64,000 bases of DNA from Rhizosaccharibacter radicis (lineage in GTDB: Bacteria; Pseudomonadota; Alphaproteobacteria; Acetobacterales; Acetobacteraceae), in the NCBI GenBank assembly GCA_024508355.1, contig JAMZEJ010000006.1, positions 124,001 to 188,000 of the forward strand, given 5' to 3'. The notes under the pieces are model-generated. The model saw nothing but the letters and a program-made list of their open reading frames with translations. It was not told where the DNA came from and did not search any database. Below are positions 36,304-46,523 of this stretch, piece after piece. Numbering within the stretch: the first letter of the stretch is position 1; every line of letters starts with the position of its first letter. The translations under genes were made by a program, and so were the position numbers.

Positions 36304-38439
36304 TCAGCCGCGTGCCGCTTGCCCGGTGTCCGCACGCTCCATCGCCCAGATCGCGAAGGCCTGCACCAGCGCCGCTTCCTTGAGGCTTTCGAAGCGGCCG
36401 GACGAGCCGCCATGCCCGGCTTCCATGTTGATGCGGCACAGGATGGGCGCGTCGCCGAGCCCGCGCTCGCGCAGACGGGCCACCCATTTCGCCGGCTCCC
36501 AATAGGTCACGCGCGGGTCGCTGAGGCCGCCCATGGCCAGGATGGCGGGGTAGGGGAGTGCCGCCACCTGGTCGTAGGGCGAATAGCTCTGGATCAGGTC
36601 GTAGGCGGCGGGATCTTCCAGCGGGTTGCCCCATTCGGGCCATTCGGGCGGCGTCAACGGCAGGCTGGTGTCCGACATGGTGTTCAGCACGTCCACGAAC
36701 GGCACCTGAGCGACGATGCCGGCGAACAGTTCGGGCGCCAGGTTGGCGACGGCGCCCATCAGCAGGCCACCGGCGGACGCACCGTGGGCGACGACGCGGC
36801 CGGCGCTCGCCCAGCGTTCGGCCACCAGGAACCGGGCGGCGTCGACGAAATCGGTGAAGCTGTTGGTCTTGCGCTCGCGCCGGCCGTCCAGGAACCAGTT
36901 CCACCCTTTCTCCGAGCCGCCGCGCACATGGGCCACGGCATATATCCAGCCGCGATCGACCAGCGAGAAAGCGCGGGTGGAGAAGCCGCTCTCGATGGCG
37001 TGGCCATAGGAGCCGTAGCCGTAGAGCAGCAGGGGGGCGCGGCCGTCGGGCTCGATATCGGCCCGCATCAGCAGCGTCACCGGCACGCTGGCGCCATCGG
37101 CGGCGAGGGCATGCAGCCGCAGGGTGCGGTAGCGGGCGGGATCGTGTCCGGAAGGGATTTCCTGCACCTTGCGGAGCGTGCGCTCGCCGGTGCGGAGGTC
37201 TTCCTCGTACCAGTGCCGGGGGGTGGTGGGCGACTGGTAACCGAAGCGCAGCACCGACGTATCGAACTCATAGGAGCCGTCGAGCTGCAGAAGAAAGGCC
37301 TGCTCGGCCACCGAGATCAGGCGTGCGGCTTCGGCCGGATCGGGCGAGTCCGCCAGCTCGCGCGGGAGCACCGCGATGCGGTTGTTGGCATCCACCCGCT
37401 CCACCCACAACAGGTGGTCGCGCAGGGCGGACACGCCGACGATGAAGTGGCCGGGGCGGTGCGGCAGCCACTCGCGCCATTCATCGCGGCCCGGGTTCTC
37501 CACCGGGGCGACCATGAGCTTGAAATCCACGGCGTCGCCGGCGTTGGTGTGCACCACGAACCGGTCGTTCCAGTGGACGAGGTCGTATCGCTCGCCCTTG
37601 CGGCGGGGAGCCGCGACCCGGGGCGCCGCGGTGGGGTCCGCCGCGGGGATGAGCAGCGTTTCGGTGGTTTCTTGGTCGCCGCACTGGATGACGATGAAGG
37701 CGCGGCTCGCGGTGACGCCCACCCCGATGAAGAAGCCGGGATCGCGCTCCTCGTAGACGAGCGTATCCTCCGCGCCGCGGGACGGGCGGCGGAAGATGCG
37801 GGTGGGACGTCCGTTCTCGTCGCGGAACGTCCAGAAGATCCATTGGCCGCAGGGGGAGAAGCAGAAATCGCCGGTGGAGCTTTCCACCGGGTCCGGCAGC
37901 AGTGCGCCGGTGGCCAGGTCCTTGCGCTGGATGCGGTAGACTTCCGATCCTTGCGCGTCTTCCGCATAGGCGTAGAGCCCATGGTCGGGAGAATACTGTG
38001 CCGCGGCGACCACGAAATAATCGTGGCCGGCGGAAAGGGCCTGGACGTCGATCAGCACTTCTTCCGCGGCGTCTTGCTGCCCGCGCGGACGCCGGACATG
38101 CCGCGGATGCTGGGCGCCCTGCTCGAAGCGGCTGAAATACTCCCAGGGGCCGTCGGGCACCGGCACCCCGCTCTCGTCCTGCTTCAGGCGGCCTTTCATC
38201 TCGGCCAGGATCGTGTCCTGGAGCGGCTTCGTGGGTGCGAGCACGGATTCCGCGTATTGGTTTTCCGCCCGCAGATGCTCCGCCACGTCCGGACGCAGCA
38301 CCGACGGATCGCGAAGCACCGCCTGCCAGTTCTCGTCCTTCATCCAGGCATAATGATCGGTGCGGGTGCGGCCGAGCTGCTCGATCCGCCTTTCCTCGCG
38401 GCGGGCGACGGGCGGCTGGGGCGCGGAGCGATCTGGCAA
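36304..38439 (-). CDS. ptrB: oligopeptidase B (S9A peptidase)
   Basis: A 711-residue prolyl-oligopeptidase-fold serine peptidase that cleaves short peptides after basic residues. A seven-bladed propeller covers about 80-440. The hydrolase domain shows YGYGSYGHAIE, HVRGGSEKGWNWF, the nucleophile S555 in GASAGG, D641 in LSDPRVTYWEPAKW and H676 in EAGHGG. The nucleophile elbow is usually GGSAGG or GRSAGG, so HGASAGG is a mild variant. The start is a TTG at 38439 with GGAG upstream; no in-frame ATG fits better. Confidence 0.88.
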   Translation of the reverse strand: MPDRSAPQPPVARREERRIEQLGRTRTDHYAWMKDENWQAVLRDPSVLRPDVAEHLRAENQYAESVLAPTKPLQDTILAEMKGRLKQDESGVPVPDGPWEYFSRFEQGAQHPRHVRRPRGQQDAAEEVLIDVQALSAGHDYFVVAAAQYSPDHGLYAYAEDAQGSEVYRIQRKDLATGALLPDPVESSTGDFCFSPCGQWIFWTFRDENGRPTRIFRRPSRGAEDTLVYEERDPGFFIGVGVTASRAFIVIQCGDQETTETLLIPAADPTAAPRVAAPRRKGERYDLVHWNDRFVVHTNAGDAVDFKLMVAPVENPGRDEWREWLPHRPGHFIVGVSALRDHLLWVERVDANNRIAVLPRELADSPDPAEAARLISVAEQAFLLQLDGSYEFDTSVLRFGYQSPTTPRHWYEEDLRTGERTLRKVQEIPSGHDPARYRTLRLHALAADGASVPVTLLMRADIEPDGRAPLLLYGYGSYGHAIESGFSTRAFSLVDRGWIYAVAHVRGGSEKGWNWFLDGRRERKTNSFTDFVDAARFLVAERWASAGRVVAHGASAGGLLMGAVANLAPELFAGIVAQVPFVDVLNTMSDTSLPLTPPEWPEWGNPLEDPAAYDLIQSYSPYDQVAALPYPAILAMGGLSDPRVTYWEPAKWVARLRERGLGDAPILCRINMEAGHGGSSGRFESLKEAALVQAFAIWAMERADTGQAARG

Positions 38440-38496
38440 GGCGGCATCTCCGGGAGGAAGCGGAAAACGGGAAGCGGATCGGCGAGACGCCGGAGC

Positions 38497-39009
38497 CTAG
38501 GGTCGGCCCCTGCGGGGGGCCTTGCGCGAGGACGGGCGCAGTTCCGGCGGCAGCGATATCTCGAGATGCTCGACCGGCTGCCCCGAGCGGCCGACGATGG
38601 CCTCCGCGACCAGCGTGCGGTGGCATTCGCGGTGATCGCGCTCGAAGCACAGCAGGCAGGCCCGCCGTTGCCCGGCGGCGGCGGTCGCCTCGGCCAGGGC
38701 GGCCTGTGGCCGGTCCCCTTCCATGTGCGCGGCGAAGATGCGGTGCATCGTGGCGATGTCGCCCCGGCGCACCGCGTCCCGCCCGTCCTTGGGGGTGCCG
38801 AGCGGCTGGAGGTGGAGATAGTCGATGCCCGCCTCGGCGAGGCCGTTCGCGAGCAAGGTCTTGGAGAAGCCCGGACGCCTCGAGGCGGCGATCGCCCGGA
38901 CGTCGATCAGCAACTCGCACCTCGCCTCGATCAGGCGCTGGCGGAAGGAGTCGAAGCTGATCCCTTCGTAGCCGATGGTCATGAGCGTCGGAGCTGGCAT
39001 TTCGGCCAT
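38497..39009 (-). CDS. DUF488 family protein
   Basis: A 170-residue protein of unknown function. Conserved segments are MTIGYEGISFDSFRQRL, LLIDVRAIAASRRPGFSK, LHLQPLGTPKDGRD and the Cys/His motif CLLCFERDHRECHR, which may bind a metal or carry catalytic cysteines. It precedes oligopeptidase B by 57 bases on the same strand. Confidence 0.85.
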   Translation of the reverse strand: MAEMPAPTLMTIGYEGISFDSFRQRLIEARCELLIDVRAIAASRRPGFSKTLLANGLAEAGIDYLHLQPLGTPKDGRDAVRRGDIATMHRIFAAHMEGDRPQAALAEATAAAGQRRACLLCFERDHRECHRTLVAEAIVGRSGQPVEHLEISLPPELRPSSRKAPRRGRP

Positions 39010-39095
39010 CCTAGCGCCCGCCGGTACGGCCGCCCAGACGTCTCGCGGCTGTTGCGTTCCCGGTATGTTTCGCTGGTGGTGACGGCGGGATCACA

Positions 39096-39110
39096 GAACC
39101 GTGATGGTTC
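39096..39110. promoter_or_regulatory. perfect palindrome upstream of the TonB receptor
   Basis: GAACC-GTGAT-GGTTC (39096-39110) is a perfect inverted repeat with a five-base centre, about 85 bases before the receptor start. It could be an operator for the receptor/GDPD pair or for DUF488. The binding protein is unknown. Confidence 0.35.
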
Positions 39111-39195
39111 GGTGAAGACTGGACCGCACCGGATTGTTCGACCGGAGCCGCCCCGATAACCCCCGTCGCCGTTCCCCCACGGCACGGACTGGACG

Positions 39196-41544
39196 ATGCT
39201 TCTTCTTCGCGGCAGGGCGGCTTGCCTGCTGACCTCGACGGCGCTGATCTCGCTCACATCGGCAGCGTTCGCGCAGAACGCCGGCCCCCACGACAAGACC
39301 GATCCGAACGAGACCGTCACGGTGGTGTCGCACCGGTCGCCGCGTTCGGCCGTGAGCGTCACCGGCGCCGAGATCCAGAAGATCCTGCCGGGGACGAGCC
39401 CGCTGCGCGCGCTGCAGACCCTGCCGGGCGTGACGTTCGAGACCGCGGATCCCTGGGGTAACAACGAGCAGAACATCACCCTGTTCGTGCACGGCTTCAA
39501 CCAGCAGCAGCTCGGCTACACGCTGGACGACGTGCCGCTCGGCGACCAGAACTACGGCAACTACAACGGCCTGTCCCCGCAGCGCGCGGTGATCAGCGAG
39601 AACGTGGCGCGGGTGACGCTGAACTCCGGTGCCGGCGATCTGGCCACCGCATCCACCAGCAATCTCGGCGGCACGATCGAGACCTTCACCTCCGATCCGA
39701 AGCATCGTTTCGGCGGCACGGTCGGCCAGACCTTCGGCTCGTTCAGCACCTTCCGGACCTATGCCCGCGTGGACACGGGCGATTTCGGCAACGGCAACGC
39801 GGCCTATGTCTCGTTCGCCCGGCAGGATGCGCGAGCCTGGGATTTCCAGGGGCATCAGGGTGGCTATCAGGTGAACGCCAAGTTCGTGCATGACGCGGGC
39901 GCGGACAGGGTAGTCGCCTATTTCGACTACTCCGACAAGACCGAGCCCAACGAGGACAGCATCGTCCATGTCGCGGGAGAGAGCGGCGCGCCCTATGTGC
40001 GGCCCTTCACCTATCCCGATTTCCGGACCGCGTTGAACTACCTGTCGGCGAACGGTGCCACGCCGGCGGCGGACGGCTCGAACTACCGCAACTATTTCTC
40101 CGACGCGCAGCGCACGGACTATCTGAGCTATCTGCGCTGGGAGCACCGGTTCGGCACGAACCTGACCTGGACCAACCAGCTCTATTTCCATCACGATGAC
40201 GGCGTCGGCGTGGTGGCGGGTCCGATCAGCGCCGCCGGCCTTCCGGCGTTGTTCTCGGTCTATTATCCGGGCCAGAACCTGCGGCAGATCTTCGGCGGTA
40301 CCGGATACGCGACGCGGACCACGGAATACGAGATCAACCGTGGCGGCTATCTGACCGCCCTGGACTGGACGCTCGGCAACCACCGCATCGAGATCGGCGG
40401 CTGGGTGGAGCGCAACAGCGCGTCCGCCTTCCGGCGCTGGTATCCGCTCGAGCTGGGCGATCCGCTGACGCCGTACGACCGGCCGTCCGACCCACTGATC
40501 ACCCAGTACGGCAGCCAGATCGACGTCACGGAGCTGCAAACGCATATCGAGGATAACTGGCGCATCCTGCCCGGCGTGATGCTCGCCTATGGCTTCAAGA
40601 GCAGCATGCAGTTCGCGCATGGCGACGTGCCGGTGCAGCCGAAGCTCGGCTCCCTGGTCGGTTCCACCGGCCTGCCGGTGGGCACCATCGACACGACCAG
40701 GGCGTTCCTGCCGGAGATCGGTGCCACCTGGGACGTGACGAAGCACGAGCAGCTCTTCGCCAACGTGCAGAAGAACGTCCGTCAATACATGACCTATGGC
40801 GCCGGCGGCCTGTCGCCCTGGAGCCTGGGGAGCCAGCAGGCCTTCGACCTGTTCAAGCGCACGGGCGAGCCGGAAACCTCCTGGACCTACGAGGTGGGCC
40901 TGCGATCACAGCGCAGTCTGCGTCTCGGGCCGATCACCGGTTTCGACGGGCAGGCCGAATACTACCACGTGGATTTCAGCAACCGGCTGCTGAGCATCAG
41001 CCCGACGCCGGTGATCTCTTCCATCGTGGGCGGCGCCGCGATCATCGCCAATGTCGGCAGCGTCACCACGGACGGCGTCGACCTGGCGGGAACGTTGCAT
41101 TTCGGTCCGCACCTGTCGGCGTACGACGCGATCTCGTACAACGACAGCCGCTACGACGATGACTACATGTCGGGCCGGGCCGTGGTATCCACGGCGGGCC
41201 GGAAGGTGCCGGCCAGCCCGGAATGGCTGAACAAGAGCGTGATCTCGGCCAACTGGGGTGCGGCGGACGCGCAGCTGATCGGGGATTATGTCGGCCCGCG
41301 CTATGCGACCTACACCAACGACCTGTCGGTGAAGTCGTACTTCCTGTTGAGCCTCGAAGCGGGATATCGCTTCAGGCTACCGAAGAACGCGTTCCTGCGC
41401 GACCTGTACGTGCAGGGCAACATCACCAACCTCAACAACCAGCGCGGAGTTTCCACGCTGGTGGTCGGCGCTGCGTCCGGAACCTACAACACCTATCCGA
41501 TCGCGCCCCGGATGTATTTCCTGACGCTGACCACGCATTTCTGA
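39196..41544 (+). CDS. TonB-dependent outer membrane receptor
   Basis: A 782-residue receptor. The signal peptide is about 26 residues, ending TSAAFA. The plug domain (about 35-165) includes SPLRALQTLPGVTFETADPW and the typical TLDDVPLGDQNYGNYNG; the rest is a 22-strand barrel ending in a terminal phenylalanine (TLTTHF). The TonB box is not obvious near the N-terminus, though NETVTVVSHR is a plausible form. The partner gene 12 bases downstream is an exported glycerophosphodiester phosphodiesterase, so the receptor may import phosphodiesters or another substrate released from the cell surface. No FecI/FecR pair is adjacent. Confidence 0.9.
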   Translation: MLLLRGRAACLLTSTALISLTSAAFAQNAGPHDKTDPNETVTVVSHRSPRSAVSVTGAEIQKILPGTSPLRALQTLPGVTFETADPWGNNEQNITLFVHGFNQQQLGYTLDDVPLGDQNYGNYNGLSPQRAVISENVARVTLNSGAGDLATASTSNLGGTIETFTSDPKHRFGGTVGQTFGSFSTFRTYARVDTGDFGNGNAAYVSFARQDARAWDFQGHQGGYQVNAKFVHDAGADRVVAYFDYSDKTEPNEDSIVHVAGESGAPYVRPFTYPDFRTALNYLSANGATPAADGSNYRNYFSDAQRTDYLSYLRWEHRFGTNLTWTNQLYFHHDDGVGVVAGPISAAGLPALFSVYYPGQNLRQIFGGTGYATRTTEYEINRGGYLTALDWTLGNHRIEIGGWVERNSASAFRRWYPLELGDPLTPYDRPSDPLITQYGSQIDVTELQTHIEDNWRILPGVMLAYGFKSSMQFAHGDVPVQPKLGSLVGSTGLPVGTIDTTRAFLPEIGATWDVTKHEQLFANVQKNVRQYMTYGAGGLSPWSLGSQQAFDLFKRTGEPETSWTYEVGLRSQRSLRLGPITGFDGQAEYYHVDFSNRLLSISPTPVISSIVGGAAIIANVGSVTTDGVDLAGTLHFGPHLSAYDAISYNDSRYDDDYMSGRAVVSTAGRKVPASPEWLNKSVISANWGAADAQLIGDYVGPRYATYTNDLSVKSYFLLSLEAGYRFRLPKNAFLRDLYVQGNITNLNNQRGVSTLVVGAASGTYNTYPIAPRMYFLTLTTHF

Positions 41545-41556
41545 GGACCGGACGCC

Positions 41557-42672
41557 ATGCCGATCACGCGCCGTCATTTCCTGGCCGCCGCCGCCTCTGC
41601 CCCGCTCGGAGCGGCGGGGGCGCTTCCGGCGGCGCCCGCGGGCGTGTCCCCCGCACCGAAGGGCGCCGGGAAGCCGCTGGTGATCGGCCATCGGGGTGCA
41701 CCGGCGCTGCGGCCCGAACACACGCTCGCCTCCTATGCCAAGGCCATTGCGGACGGCGCCGACTTCGTGGAGCCGGATCTCGTGGTCACGCGCGACGGCG
41801 TGCTGGTGGCCCGCCACGAGAGCGACATCACCGAAACCACCGATGTCGCGGCGCGTCCGGAATTCGCCGGCCGCCGCACCACCCGCACGGTGGACGGCAA
41901 GAGCACCACCGGGTGGTTCACCGTCGACTTCACCCTGGCCGAGCTCAAGACCCTGCGCGCCAGGGAGCGGCTGCCGAAGGTGCGGCCGCAGAACACGCGC
42001 TTCGACGGCGAGTTCCAGGTTCCGACCTTCGAGGAGATCATCGACTTCGTGGCCGCCGAATCGGCGACGCGCGGGCGAATGGTCGGGCTGATCCCGGAGC
42101 TGAAGTCGGTGCCGTTCTTCCGGTCGATCGGGCTGCCCACCGAGGACCGCTTCGTGGAGATCATCTCGCGGCATCGCTACACCCGGGAAGCGCCGCTGGA
42201 AGTGCAGTGCTTCTACGCGGAAGGATTGAAGCGCGTCCGCGAGCGCGTCGGCCGTGGACACGCCAATGTCAGGCTGATGCAGCTGCTGGGGCTGGCCACC
42301 GAGCCGACGGGAACTTCCGCGCCGGAGCGTTTCGCCGGGATGATGACGCCGGCGGGCCTGGCCGCCATCGCGACCTATGCGGATGTGATCGGTCCCAACA
42401 CCCGGTCGGTGATCCCGTTGCGCGCGGACGGCAGGCTCGGGGAGGAAACCATGCTGGTACGCGACGCGCATGCGGCCGGCCTGAAGGTGCATGTCTATAC
42501 CTTCCGTCCGGAGAACCGCTTCCTTGCCGTTGATTTCCGCGACGGCGCCGGCGACGACGCGCGCAATCCCGACGGGTCGGTGCGGGAGATCCGGCGCTAT
42601 TTGCAAGCCGGGATCGATGGCTTCTTCACCGACGATCCCGCGATTGGCCGCCGCGCGGTGGATGGCGGCTGA
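41557..42672 (+). CDS. glycerophosphodiester phosphodiesterase, Tat-exported (GlpQ-like)
   Basis: A 371-residue GDPD with an N-terminal Tat signal (RRHFLAA at 5-11) and a hydrophobic stretch to about 28, so it is predicted to be periplasmic. Catalytic residues are H45 and R46 in GHRGAPALRPEHT, E71 and D73 in DFVEPDLVVTRDG, and H87 in ARHESDIT. GlpQ enzymes split glycerophosphodiesters into glycerol 3-phosphate and an alcohol. The gene follows the receptor by 12 bases, which strongly suggests one transcription unit. A weak hairpin lies at about 42676-42694. Confidence 0.9.
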   Translation: MPITRRHFLAAAASAPLGAAGALPAAPAGVSPAPKGAGKPLVIGHRGAPALRPEHTLASYAKAIADGADFVEPDLVVTRDGVLVARHESDITETTDVAARPEFAGRRTTRTVDGKSTTGWFTVDFTLAELKTLRARERLPKVRPQNTRFDGEFQVPTFEEIIDFVAAESATRGRMVGLIPELKSVPFFRSIGLPTEDRFVEIISRHRYTREAPLEVQCFYAEGLKRVRERVGRGHANVRLMQLLGLATEPTGTSAPERFAGMMTPAGLAAIATYADVIGPNTRSVIPLRADGRLGEETMLVRDAHAAGLKVHVYTFRPENRFLAVDFRDGAGDDARNPDGSVREIRRYLQAGIDGFFTDDPAIGRRAVDGG

Positions 42673-42775
42673 GGCATCACGCGGCCATCCGGCCGTGCCG
42701 GAGGAGGGAAGGGAGCGTTCCATCCGCCGCGGGAGGCCATCGAGCCGGAAAGCGAGCCATCGGCCGACGCAGCCG

Positions 42776-45700
42776 TCACCGGAAATCCCGCGTCGATACC
42801 TGGATCGGTGCGGAACCGCGGTCCCGGTCGCGCAGGGCGTGCCGTAGCGCCGGAGCGCGGTTCAGGCCGCGTAGCAGCGGCGTGAGGTCTTCCAGGGCTT
42901 CCACCACCAGATGCACCACTTCGCCCGCGCGCTGCACCCGGCCGTGGCAGGCGACCATGCCGGCGGACAGCACCAGCCGGCGATGCCGCTCGAACACGGA
43001 GGGCCACAGCACCAGGTTCGCGACGTGCGCCTCGTCCTCGATCGTCATGAACATGACGCCCTTGGCCGAGCCCGGCTTCTGTCGAACCAGCACGATTCCC
43101 GCCACCCCCAGACGCTTCCCGTCCGGCGCCGAAAGCAGCGCGTCGCAGCGCAGCAGGCCGCGCCGGTGCAGCACCGGCCGCAGCAGCGACAGCGGGTGGC
43201 GTCGCAGGCTGAGCCCCACCGAACGGTAGTCGGCGGCCACCTCCACCCCTTCGGTCGATGGCGGCAGCACGGGTGTCGGTTCGCGTCGTGCCGGGGGGAA
43301 AGCGTCGCTCCCGCCGTTCTTTCTGCCCTGTTCCAGTGCTGCGAACAAGGGAAGCGGTTCGTCCAGCCCGCGCAGTGCCCAGAGGGCTTCGCGGCGGGTC
43401 AGGCCGAACGCCGCGAAGCCGTCGGCCTGGGCGAGCGGTTCCAGGCCGGACGGAAAGACCCCGGTGCGCCGCTGCAGCCGGCGCAATCCGTCCGGGCCGG
43501 GAAGCCACGCCGTTTCAGGCTCGCGATGGCGCAGGATGGCATCCGCGTCCGCGCGCTTGAGGCCGGACACCATGCGAAGCCCCAGGCGCACCGCGAGCAG
43601 CCGGCCGCCGGTCTCCTCCAACGTGCAGTCCCACTCGCTGCGCAGCGCGCAGACCGGGCGGATCGGCACCTCGTGCTCGCGCGCGTCGCGCACCACCTGG
43701 GCGGGCGCATAGAAGCCCATCGGCTGCGCGTTGAGCAGCGCGCAGCAGAACACGTCCGGATGGTGGCACTTGATCCAGGCGCTCATGTAGGCGATGCGCG
43801 CAAAGCCGGCGGCGTGGCTTTCGGGAAAGCCATAGGAACCGAAGCCCTCGATCTGCGAGAAGGTCTTCTCCGCGAAGGCGCGCGTGAAGCCGTTCCGCTC
43901 CATGCCGTCCACCAGCTTGTCCTTGAAGCGCGCGACGCCGCCGGTCATCTTGAAGGTCGCCATGGACCTGCGGAGCTGGTCCGCCTCGCTCGGGCTGAAG
44001 CCGGCGCACTGGATCGCGACCTGCATCGCCTGCTCCTGGAACAACGGCACGCCGTAGGTCATGTGCAGTACCCGGTACAGGGATTCCTGCGGGTATTCGG
44101 GTTCCTCCAATCCTTCGCGGCGGCGCAGGTAGGGATGCACCATGTCGCCCTGGATCGGGCCGGGGCGGACGATCGCGACCTGCACCACCAGATCATAGAA
44201 CTTCCGGGGCTTCAGGCGCGGCAGCATCGCCATCTGCGCCCGGCTCTCGATCTGGAAGGTGCCGAGCGTGTCCGCGCGCTGGATCATCGCGAAGGTGTCG
44301 GGGTCGTCGGCCGGGATATCCGCCAGATCGAGCCGTAGCCCGCGATGCTCCTCCAGCAGTCCGAAGGCACGGCGCATGCAGCCGAGCATGCCGAGGCCGA
44401 GCACGTCGACCTTCATGAATTTCAGCTCGTCGATATCGTCCTTGTCCCATTCGATCACCTGCCGGTCCGCCATGGCGGCGGGCTCGATCGGCACCAGGGA
44501 GTCGAGCCGGTCGCGGGTGAGCACGAAGCCCCCGGGGTGCTGGCTCAGATGTCGCGGATGGCCGATCAGCTCGCGCGCGATCAGCAGCGTCAGCCGCAGA
44601 CGGCGATCCTCCGTGTTCAGGCCCAGCGCCTGCGCGTGCGACAAATCCACGCCCTCGTCGCTCCACCCCCAGATCTGGCCGGCGAGCTGGGCCGTGACGT
44701 CGTCCGGCAGTCCGAGCGCCTTGCCGACGTCGCGCACCGCTCCGCGCGAATGGTAGCGTGCGACGGCGGCGCACAGGGCGGCGCGCTGACGTCCGTAGCG
44801 CTTGAAGATCCACTGGATGATCTCCTCGCGCCGCTCGTGCTCGAAATCGACGTCGATGTCCGGCGGCTCGTTGCGGTCGGCGGAGATGAATCGCTCGAAC
44901 AGAAGGTTGCCCTCCACCGGATCGATGGAGGTGATGCCGAGCACGAAGCACACGGCGGAATTGGCGGCCGAGCCGCGTCCCTGGCACAGGATGCCGAGGC
45001 GCCGCGCTTCCCGGACAATGGCGTTCACCGTCAGGAAATAGGGCGCGTAGTCGAGCTGGCGGATGAGGCTCAGCTCGTGCCGGAGCTGGGTGGCCACCTT
45101 CTCCGGCACCCCGCCGGGGTAGCGTTCGTCGCTCGCTTCGCGCACCAGCCGTTCCAGATCCTGATGATCGGTCAGGCCCGGGGTCTCGCTTTCCTCGGGA
45201 TACTGGTAGCGCAGCTCGTTCAACGAGAACCGGGCGCGGCGCAGGATGTCGCCGGTGGCCAGCAGGGCCTCGGGATGTCGCGTCGCGAACAACCGCTCGA
45301 CCTCGCCGGGGGTCTTGAGATGGCGGTCCACCGACCGGGCGCGGCGGAAGCCGATCGCGTCGATGGTGCAGCCCTCCCGGATGCAGCTCATCACGTCCTG
45401 CAGGATGCGGCGCTGCGGGTGGTGATAGAGCACGTCTCCGGTGATCACGGCCGGCACATCTCCCGCCCGCGCCAGCCGCTCGGTCAGGTGCAGGCGCTCC
45501 CAGTCGTCGGGCCCGCGTTCCAGCGTCAGCGCGCACCAGCACCGGTCGCCGAACGCCGCTCTCAGGCGCGCCAGGTCCGGCGGCAGCGTATCCGCCAGTG
45601 CCGACAACGGCCGCTCGGGCAGCATCACGGCGAGCAGGCCGTCCGTATCGTTGGCGAGATCGGACCAGTCGAGGAGGCAGGCCCCTTTGCCGCCGCGTTC

Positions 45701-45988
45701 CTTGCCGACCGAAAGCAGGGCGCACAGCCGCGCGTAGCCTTGCCGGTTTTCCGGGAACAGCAGCACCGACGGCGCATCGAGAAGATCCAGCCGGCACCCG
45801 ACCACGAGGCGCAGGCCGGTTTCCCGGGCGCAGCGATGCGCGGCGACGATGCCGGCGAGGCTGTTGCGATCGGTGACGGCGAGGGCCTCGTATCCGTAGG
45901 CCGCTGCCTGGGCGAATAGCTCGTGCGGGTGGCTGGCGCCCCTCAGGAACGAGTAGTCGGTGCAGCACTGGAGTTCGAGGTAGCGCAT
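42776..45988 (-). CDS. dnaE2: error-prone DNA polymerase DnaE2 (ImuC)
   Basis: A 1070-residue family C polymerase that copies damaged DNA under SOS control. The PHP domain begins [20 protein letters not shown], and the catalytic aspartates lie in [14 protein letters not shown] (about 376-389). Other marks are [16 protein letters not shown], the helix-hairpin-helix region and a C-terminal OB fold ([16 protein letters not shown]). It lacks the C-terminal clamp and tau-binding extensions of DnaE1. The start at 45988 is preferred over 46030 because the LexA box and predicted -10 overlap the earlier codon. In other bacteria it sits directly after imuB; here a plus-strand gene separates them. Confidence 0.94.
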   Translation of the reverse strand: MRYLELQCCTDYSFLRGASHPHELFAQAAAYGYEALAVTDRNSLAGIVAAHRCARETGLRLVVGCRLDLLDAPSVLLFPENRQGYARLCALLSVGKERGGKGACLLDWSDLANDTDGLLAVMLPERPLSALADTLPPDLARLRAAFGDRCWCALTLERGPDDWERLHLTERLARAGDVPAVITGDVLYHHPQRRILQDVMSCIREGCTIDAIGFRRARSVDRHLKTPGEVERLFATRHPEALLATGDILRRARFSLNELRYQYPEESETPGLTDHQDLERLVREASDERYPGGVPEKVATQLRHELSLIRQLDYAPYFLTVNAIVREARRLGILCQGRGSAANSAVCFVLGITSIDPVEGNLLFERFISADRNEPPDIDVDFEHERREEIIQWIFKRYGRQRAALCAAVARYHSRGAVRDVGKALGLPDDVTAQLAGQIWGWSDEGVDLSHAQALGLNTEDRRLRLTLLIARELIGHPRHLSQHPGGFVLTRDRLDSLVPIEPAAMADRQVIEWDKDDIDELKFMKVDVLGLGMLGCMRRAFGLLEEHRGLRLDLADIPADDPDTFAMIQRADTLGTFQIESRAQMAMLPRLKPRKFYDLVVQVAIVRPGPIQGDMVHPYLRRREGLEEPEYPQESLYRVLHMTYGVPLFQEQAMQVAIQCAGFSPSEADQLRRSMATFKMTGGVARFKDKLVDGMERNGFTRAFAEKTFSQIEGFGSYGFPESHAAGFARIAYMSAWIKCHHPDVFCCALLNAQPMGFYAPAQVVRDAREHEVPIRPVCALRSEWDCTLEETGGRLLAVRLGLRMVSGLKRADADAILRHREPETAWLPGPDGLRRLQRRTGVFPSGLEPLAQADGFAAFGLTRREALWALRGLDEPLPLFAALEQGRKNGGSDAFPPARREPTPVLPPSTEGVEVAADYRSVGLSLRRHPLSLLRPVLHRRGLLRCDALLSAPDGKRLGVAGIVLVRQKPGSAKGVMFMTIEDEAHVANLVLWPSVFERHRRLVLSAGMVACHGRVQRAGEVVHLVVEALEDLTPLLRGLNRAPALRHALRDRDRGSAPIQVSTRDFR

Positions 45989-46013
45989 GGGGTAGGGCGG
46001 CTTGGTATCATAG

Positions 46014-46028
46014 GAACATAACAGGAAC
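46014..46028 (-). promoter_or_regulatory. LexA box of dnaE2
   Basis: GAAC-N7-GAAC on the plus strand, that is GTTC-N7-GTTC on the minus strand, the alphaproteobacterial SOS box. The spacer is ATAACAG. It overlaps the predicted -10 (plus 46016-46021), so LexA binding would block RNA polymerase directly. Confidence 0.88.
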
Positions 46029-46044
46029 ATCGGGCGTCTGCCAA
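46016..46044 (-). promoter_or_regulatory. promoter of dnaE2
   Basis: On the minus strand TTGGCA (plus 46039-46044), 17-base spacer, TTATGT (plus 46016-46021). The expected transcription start, near 46009, lies about 20 bases before the ATG at 45988. The same architecture occurs before imuA. Confidence 0.65.
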
Positions 46045-46131
46045 AACTCGTTCGCGGTTCGGCAAACGTTGCCGCGATCCCGCCACGGATCGCGTGCGTT
46101 ATGAGGGCTCAGGCATCTGGAGGAGCGAGGC

Positions 46132-46470
46132 ATGCGCTACGGTTCGAGAATGCTCGCGGCGACGGCGGTGTGGTTGCTGCCGGCGACCATCGCGATGGCG
46201 CAGCAGGCGCCTCCGAGCTCGCCCTACCGGGACGGCACCGGCAACTCGGAGATCGAGCGGCTGAACAGCTCCCAGCTCGATCAGAACTATCGGGGGCCGT
46301 ACTATCAGGTGCCCCCCCGGCCGGTGATGCCGGGAACGCTGCGCGGGGCCTATCCGCCCGCCTACCGTCCCGTCGCCCCCGGCTATGCGCCGCCGGCCTA
46401 TGGGCGTCCCGCTTATGGGGTGCCGGCATCGCCCGGCGCCGTGCCGCCACCGGTGCCGCCGCCCTATTGA
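46132..46470 (+). CDS. small secreted Pro/Tyr-rich protein
   Basis: A 112-residue protein with a signal peptide (MRYGSRMLAATAVWLLPATI, cleavage near AMA-QQ) and a low-complexity mature part of 90 residues rich in Pro, Tyr and Gly (for example PPAYRPVAPGYAPPAYGRP). GGAGGAG precedes the ATG. It has no recognised domain. It lies on the plus strand between imuB and dnaE2 and is convergent with imuB and divergent from dnaE2. Function unknown. Confidence 0.7.
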   Translation: MRYGSRMLAATAVWLLPATIAMAQQAPPSSPYRDGTGNSEIERLNSSQLDQNYRGPYYQVPPRPVMPGTLRGAYPPAYRPVAPGYAPPAYGRPAYGVPASPGAVPPPVPPPY

Positions 46471-46501
46471 GCGCGGAGCCGAAAAACGGGCCGGGTGATC
46501 G

Positions 46502-46523
46502 GCCGGAGGCAGTCCGGCTTCTT
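46502..46523 (+). terminator. probable terminator of the small secreted protein gene
   Basis: A 6-bp G:C stem (46502-46507 with 46513-46518), loop of five bases, then TTCTT. Placed about 30 bases after the stop. Short stem, so moderate confidence. The rest of the gap to the imuB stop (46471-46758) holds no gene. Confidence 0.5.
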
